A DNA stretch of 64,000 bases from Turnera subulata (taxonomy: Eukaryota; Streptophyta; Magnoliopsida; Malpighiales; Passifloraceae): the NCBI GenBank assembly GCA_028386065.3, contig JAKUCV010000419.1, positions 37,307-101,306 of the forward strand, given 5' to 3'. Positions 58,351 to 64,000 of the stretch are shown in pieces; the stretch's first letter is position 1, and every line of letters begins with the position of its first letter. The position numbers and the translations under genes were made by a program. The notes beneath the pieces were generated by a model, which was given only the letters and a program-made list of their open reading frames with translations, did no database searches and was not told the origin of the DNA.

Positions 58351-59570
58351 TCATATCCCTCCACTCAATAGGCCGACGATCTGGCGTCTTAGGTGCCAAA
58401 TCGAAAGGCAAAGTTCTAGGTACAGGTAATGCGAGTAAGGATCTTATGATTGAATATGTGCTATTAGTTGATAAACTGAAGATCAATCTCTTGTGTATAT
58501 GACAACTCTATGATTGTGGTTGCAAAGTTACCTTTGAAGCAAATGGATGTTCGATAACTAGCACTGAGAAAAACAACATAATCCTCACGGGAAAATGGAT
58601 AAGAAATCTATGCTCCACTAATATATGTTATGCTGCTAACCTTGCAAACAAGTGTTTTAATTTTAAACACAGAAACTCCTGAGTTATGACATAGAAGGTT
58701 GAGACATGCACACATAGAACTCATGTCAAACTTACTAAAGAAGGAGCTTGTAAGAGGACTTTCATCAATGAAGTTTGAAAAAGAAAGGATATGTCGAGCT
58801 TGTCAACTAGATAAACAATCCAAAAGCTCTTTCAAACCTATGAATGTTCTAGCAACATCCGGCTATTGGAACTTTTACATCTTGATCTCTTTGGGCCAAT
58901 GAGGATGGTAAGTCTAGGAGTTAAGCAATGTACTTTTATTATTATATATGATTACTCATACTTTACTTGGGATAATCTCTCTAGTTCAAAAGGATCATGC
59001 TCTTTATGAGTTTGCATCTTTAGTTAGAAAGCTACAGAATGAGAAAGAGTATAGGTTAACAAAGAATAGAAGTGATATCTTTTAATCACATCTGTGAAGA
59101 AAATGGCATTAACCATATCTTTTCGGCCCCTAAAGCTCCCCAACAAAATGGGGTTGTTGAGAGGAAGAACCGAACCTTGCATGAGATGGAAAAAACCATG
59201 TTAAATGAACATAATCTTCCTTCTTACCTCTGGGCAGAAGTTGTCAACATAGCTCCTTAGACCCTAAATGGAGTAACCATTAGATCTACACTAGAAAAGA
59301 CTTCCTATGAGATTTGGAATGATAGGAAACCAAGCATTAGTTACTTTAAGGTTTTGGGGTCTAATTGCTTCATATTAAATACAAATGATTCACTTGGTAA
59401 ATTTGATGCAAAATCTAATGAGGATATATTCCTTGGGTATTCATCTAGAAGTAAGGCTTATTGTGTATATAATAGATGGTCATTGATGGTAGAGGAATCT
59501 ATGCATGTTTTCTTTGATGAATTTGTTTCTACTAACAATCTTGAAGATGTTGTAGAATTGGAGAATTAAA
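58351..59570 (+). pseudogene. Sirevirus protease end and integrase
   Basis: Resumes after the solo LTR with FISLHSIGRR and AKSKGKVLGTGN. The integrase zinc region follows as RRLRHAHIELMSNLLKKELV and RICRACQLDKQSKSSF (58695-58830; HHCC). The core has HLDLFGPM near 58880 and APQQNGVVERKNRTLHEME (59138-59190) with the catalytic Glu, then the C-terminal segment FLGYSSRSKAYCVYNRWS near 59435. Many stops and frameshifts. Confidence 0.82.
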
Positions 59571-60480
59571 ATCCACAACCTCAAAGTGTAGATACATCAA
59601 GCCCATCTAATGAGACAAATGCACTTGAGCAAGAACCTCCATCCAGTGAAGAGCAACCACTTTTGGCATTGATGATGCCAAAATGTCTTTCAACAGATGC
59701 AATCATAGGGAACCATCAAGAGGAGTTTCAACTCGCTCATCAATCCGCAACATCAATTCACATCAGGCGTTAATTTCTCTCACAAATAGGGCCAAAGAAT
59801 GTTGCTGATGCTATAAATGATTATGGCTATGCAAAGATGGATTAAATCAATTTGAGAGAAGTGATGTTTGAGAATTGGTGGAAAGACTTAGTCAATTAGA
59901 ATGCTTTTAGCATTTGCTTCTCACAAAGGATTCAAGCTCTATCAAATGGATATGAAGAGTGCCTTCCTAAATTGATTCATCATGGAGGAAGTCTATGTTG
60001 AGCAACCTCCCGAATTTGAAGATTTTGAACATCCCGATCATGTGTTCAAGTTGAAAAATGCACTATATGGCTTGAGGCAAGCACCAAGGGCTTGGTATGA
60101 CAGGTTAAGTACATTCTTAATCACACAAGACTTTACTAGAGGAAAGATTGACTCTACCCTCTTTGGTAAGCATTATAAGAATGACTTGATTATTGTGCAA
60201 ATTTATGGGGTTGACATATTATTTGGTGCTACTAACGACTCATTGTGCAAAGAATTTGAAAAGCTGATGCACAGTGAATTCGGATGAGCATGATGGAAGA
60301 ATTAACATTATTTCTTGGATTCCAAGTCATGCAACAAAGTGATGAAATATTCATAAGCTAAGCAAAGTACACCAAGGAGTTACTCAAATGATTTGGCAGG
60401 GTTGGTGCCAAACCGAGTCCAACTCCAATGAACACATCAACTAAACTAGACAAAGATAAACAAGGTAAAGGATGGAAATA
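59571..60480 (+). pseudogene. Sirevirus reverse transcriptase, damaged
   Basis: KLYQMDMKSAFLN near 59940, MEEVYVEQPPEFEDFEHPD and NALYGLRQAPRAWYDRLS (59982-60110). The catalytic YVDD box is altered to YGVD (near 60210), removing one of the two Asp. FLGFQVMQQSDEIFIS and VGAKPSPTPMNTSTKLDKD follow with stops, and then the RT/RNase H homology is lost. Confidence 0.82.
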
Positions 60481-62240
60481 AAGACCTACAAAGGACCAGC
60501 TCAACAAGATTCGTTTGGAGCTTGGCATATGGAATCCTCCTCAAACCGATTAATACACCAGGTGATATTCTTCCTTTATTTTTGTCGCCCAAAGCATCAC
60601 TTACACACACATCACTAGGCATTGCATATGGGCTGTGATAATAAGTCAAGGCGAAGGCTCACATGATCATCAATTGAGTATTCCTAAAGAGGAAGGAAAA
60701 AGAGGTGAAGAATGGCGTGGCAGATTCGTAGGGTACAAACTGGGCATGTTTTATGGTTTCTAAAAGGCAAGAATCTGATTGAAGTAAGAGGATGTTGATT
60801 CGGTTGAGAAGAAAACATACAACAAAAGATTCTATATATGTGTGAGAAAAAGTTATGCTGAAGGGAGAGAAGGAATGTTAAGAGATAAAGAGCTTACTCT
60901 ATGGTTTTTGAAAAAGGCAGTTTTGAGCTAAGGAAAGAGTGTGTGCTCTCAGCTGCACAAGTTGTATGGGAAATAGTGAAAAGCTGAACTAAAGTAAGAA
61001 TAGAAGAAAAAGTGGGATGATGAAAGAGAAGCAAGAGATACCAGCGCCTAGGAAGCTGAAAACTAGGGGTTCCTGTCAGAAAAAGAAGCCATGCAGGGAG
61101 ACTCCCTATTACCCACCGGATTTCTCTCTCACCTCTTGTCAAAATTTAAAACCTTTGGTTATGTCATTTAAACTCACTTCCCTATTTATTCCCACAAACC
61201 TGCAGTTACTAATTTTAACCCCACTCATACAAGATAACTGTCATATTTCTATTAATTAGTCTTTAATATGGAAAAAGTGAGTGATATTCAAAAACACCAT
61301 AAGGAAAGAGAGTGAGACTTCGGGTGAAACCCTCAATTGATCCTTAACCCAAAATCCTCTCTCTCTACTTAACCATCAGAGTTCAAAAACACAAAAGCCT
61401 TCCTACTCCAAATCCAAAAGAACATTGAAGGTTCTATTGGTCCCTTTGATAAAAGGAGAAGAAGTATGGTTGAAGCTCTTGCTCGTTCATCTCTGCTGGA
61501 ATAAGTGTTGAAGGAAAATGAGGATAAGTCCACACAATTAGTGAATTTGGAAACCATTAGTACTCCTGTCTATAAGAGATTGATTAAAAATTTTCTCACC
61601 AACATGATGCCAAGGCTAATAATGATGGTCATAGTATTAGTGTTCATAGTCTGATTCGTGGACAATCTGTCTTTATCGATGCCAAATTGCTCAGGAACCT
61701 GCTCAAACTGCTCTAAGGGAAAGCTACAAACGTGAAGTACTATAACACTAGATCGGGCAGCATAATTCCACATACTCCTAATGTTCTTGAGTAGAGAAGG
61801 TTGTTGTTCGGTAAAGCTAGAAGGGCTGGCAAGTGTGAGGATATATCAGTAAATCACAGATTCCTGTTGTACATCATCACATGAGTACTCACTCCTTGAC
61901 ATAACCACCAAGACCACCTTGAGGACTTATGATTTGTGGCTGCTAGGATATTTGAGTGCCAATAATTCTCTCCCACATGTATATCAAGAAGATTAAGTAA
62001 CGTGTGTTCTATATCACACAACCATGCTCATCTAAGGATGCAAGTGTTGAGGCATCAATTGAAGAGGTGAAAGATGTAAAAGGAGAGATTCTAAAAATCA
62101 AGGGGGATGGTTGCTAAGCTAATGGATATGTAGAAGGCACAATTGGACTTGTTTATAAACCACTTTCATCTGAATACCAGTGTGTTCTTTGCCTCAGATT
62201 CCTCCTCTGATAAGGATACTAATGATGATGAATCCACTGA
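60481..62240 (+). pseudogene. Sirevirus 3' region with env-like ORF remnant
   Basis: No intact frame. Scattered fragments fit the extra ORF downstream of pol in Sireviruses: ARRAGKCEDISVNHRFLLYI near 61830, SRSGSIIPHTPN-like text near 61750, and AKLMDM.KAQLDLFINHFHLN near 62140-62180 after a coiled-coil-like stretch. The assignment rests on position and short matches only. Confidence 0.5.
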
Positions 62241-62912
62241 GTAATCTTTCTTTAGATCTAATCCCCAATTAGGATCATGCATTTTCATCTCTAGACTCAT
62301 ATTGCATCAAGTTTAATTTCGACTTATGCTTTACTTTGGATATTCTGGATATGTCAGTTTTGTTTTGCTTTTGACATTGTTGATGCCAAATTATTTGGTT
62401 ATCTGCTGAACTGCTTATGACTTCTATTCACAGTCATCCAAATCTGAAGCTCACCTAGGATCATGCATGCTTTTATACTCTGCTTGTTATCTGTTTTTTG
62501 AACTTTGCTGTTATTTCAGTGCCAATATGTCTATCTGTTGCTGGTTTTTTTGTTCATGTCTTTGTTATCTGTTGTTGTTGTTTTTGTTATGGCTTTTTCC
62601 ATGCCAATCTGTCTACCCTTGTTATGCTTTTTGTGATGCCAAAAGGGGGAGAGATTACTAGGTTTGAGGGAGAGATTTAGGTTACGGAAACATGTGGATC
62701 TGTGTTTTTCGACATGTTTACTCTCTTTTAATATATTGTGGCTTCTAAATTTTATGTCTTCAATTTATTTTTCTGCTCCTTATGCTCTAACTGCTTGAAA
62801 GATGGACAAATTGGAAAAATAATTTATCTAGGGGGGAGCATATGTTGAGGGGGAGCGTATATTCACATTTCCACATTAGTTTAAGATTTGACATCATCAA
62901 AAAGAGGGAGAA
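62241..62912 (+). promoter_or_regulatory. Pre-LTR region with several polypurine tracts
   Basis: Purine tracts AAAAGGGGGAGAGA (about 62641), GGGGGGAGCA (about 62831), GAGGGGGAGCG (about 62848) and AAAAAGAGGGAGAA (62899-62912, abutting the LTR). The phrase TTTGTGATGCCAAAAGGGGG is a familiar Sirevirus context. Multiplied purine tracts are a described Sirevirus feature. Confidence 0.72.
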
Positions 62913-63567
62913 TGTGAATCGGATAATCATTAGTAATGTGCTTAGGACTAATTAAGTGTGTTTAGTAACTTAATGCCTACACTAAATTAGCACATTGATT
63001 ATGATATTAAAATATGCATTTAAGTATAATTGACTAGTGGGTTATATTATATGATAAATGCTTTAATTAGGTTTTGATTATGACAAATCTATGTATAGCA
63101 TGTGTTGTGCCTAACCATGAATTGCAGCTCACAAGAGGAGCCTCCAATCTGTGATCATGCCTTGGGTGATGAGTGAGTGGGATTGGTTTTTGAAGCATGA
63201 GATGTCGCTTTCAACATACAAACTCCCATGCCACTAATGATTATTTTATCTTTAATGGGATTGGTCAACAAACCTAGTACTTACCATTTTTGGGATAGAT
63301 TCTGTGATAAAAGCAACCTTAAACAAATCAAAAGGCAGCTGATTTCAGACTTCCTAGGACCAACCTAGGACTATGCTAAACAATGTCATCAATGGTCAAA
63401 AAGCTGCAGTCTGATGGGTCTCATGCCAAAAGCGTGAAAGGGATAACAGGGAAGAAGAACGTTGACACTCTGGCACCTCTGACAACAAAACGGGCTGGAA
63501 TGAAAGGGACAGCTAACGGATTAATTTGAATTGAAATTATCCCTCCTGCCTCTATATAAAGAGATGC
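62913..63567 (+). repeat. Sirevirus 3' LTR, first 655 bp
   Basis: Matches the start of the 5' LTR with small indels and substitutions, up to GAGATGC. It is then interrupted by a new LTR start; the rest lies beyond the window. Confidence 0.85.
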
Positions 63568-64000
63568 TGTAACAGCCCGGGTAAAAATTTAGGATTTTTA
63601 CCGGACTGTAAAAGTCTATTTACCGTGATTTACTGTTGAATTAATCTTGGGTAATTAATTCAAGGTAAATCGGGAGTCGTTTTTCGAAACCGAGGGTTTT
63701 CCCGCGCTCGTGACTTTTCCGTGGATTTTTCGGAACTAAGTTGGTATTTTTCGGGTTTCGGAATTTCTCGAAAAATCACACCGGAAAATAACTAAGGAAG
63801 TATCAGTTATTTTCTGGTCCGGATCGGATTCGCCCGTAATACGGACGGATTTGCATTATTTGATTATCACATGCCAAATAGTCATTTTTCAGTTTATATA
63901 AGGAAGAAGAGAGGAAGAGGAACCGGGTGAAGAAGAGAAGAAAAAAAAAGGAGAGAAAAAGAAAAAAAGAGAGAAAAGAAAAAGAGAGAAAGGAAAAAGA
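63568..64000 (+). mobile_element. Start of a Tekay-type LTR, runs off the window
   Basis: TGTAACAGCCCGGGTAAAAA resembles the start of the giant-LTR element's LTR (TGTAACG(A)CCCGGGTAAAA, - strand) but diverges after about 40 bp. A TATA box TTTATATAAGG lies at 63893-63903, followed by purine-rich sequence to the window end. Whether it is a solo LTR or a full element cannot be seen. Confidence 0.72.

Larger units (their letters stand above)
51933..63567 (+). mobile_element. Sirevirus-type Ty1/copia element, broken
   Basis: 5' LTR 51933-53154, gag, protease, integrase, RT and an env-like remnant in copia order, several purine tracts before the 3' LTR (62913 on). A 3.4 kb solo LTR interrupts the protease region and another LTR interrupts the 3' LTR at 63568. 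Long gag with a coiled-coil tail, env-like ORF and multiple purine tracts point to the Sirevirus/Maximus lineage. The RNase H region is not recognisable. Confidence 0.82.

Overview
This is nuclear DNA of a flowering plant, most likely a eudicot. The evidence is one multi-exon plant gene set in AT-rich sequence, surrounded by layered, decayed plant retroelements: L1-type LINEs, chromovirus/Tekay-type, Ogre/Tat-type and Athila-type Ty3/gypsy elements, a Sirevirus-type Ty1/copia element and a non-autonomous Helitron. I found no tRNA, rRNA or CRISPR. All assignments are by reading the sequence; no database search was run.

The only well-supported host gene is a LAX PANICLE 2-like (LAX2/BARREN STALK2 family) gene on the + strand, about 22.26-30.68 kb. 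It has four coding exons, a predicted protein of 397 aa and a third intron of about 6.9 kb. Its leader carries three upstream ORFs in a chain; uORF1/uORF2 and uORF3/main ORF overlap as ATGA.

Left of the gene (1-20.2 kb): two LINE fragments in opposite orientation (295-2554), a - strand LINE 3' part (3769-4657), then a + strand LINE (about 4660-18785). That LINE is split by a 9.7 kb LTR element (8755-18437, - strand, TSD TTACT) with LTRs above 4.1 kb and only 1.3 kb of non-coding interior. A Helitron remnant (18786-20229) follows.

Right of the gene (31.8-50.1 kb): a - strand chromovirus (31817-42816) keeps gag, protease and a chromodomain-like tail but lacks RT, RNase H and integrase. Its 3' LTR was split by a - strand LINE (about 32119-39912), which was itself hit by two solo LTRs (33234-35566, TSD GTTGA; 37046-38655, Ogre/Tat type). 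An Athila-type element follows (43110-50149), truncated in integrase.

Right end (50.2-64 kb): an unassigned 1.8 kb interval, then a Sirevirus-type copia element (51933-63567) with gag, integrase, RT and env-like remnants. A 3.4 kb solo LTR (54947-58345, TSD TATGT) sits in its protease region. Another Tekay-type LTR begins inside its 3' LTR at 63568 and leaves the window.

I saw no convincing novel multi-gene system. The points most worth following are the uORF chain of the LAX2-like gene, the giant-LTR element without coding capacity, an unusual primer-binding site shared by three unrelated LTR elements, and exon-like leaders with splice donors inside Tekay-type LTRs.
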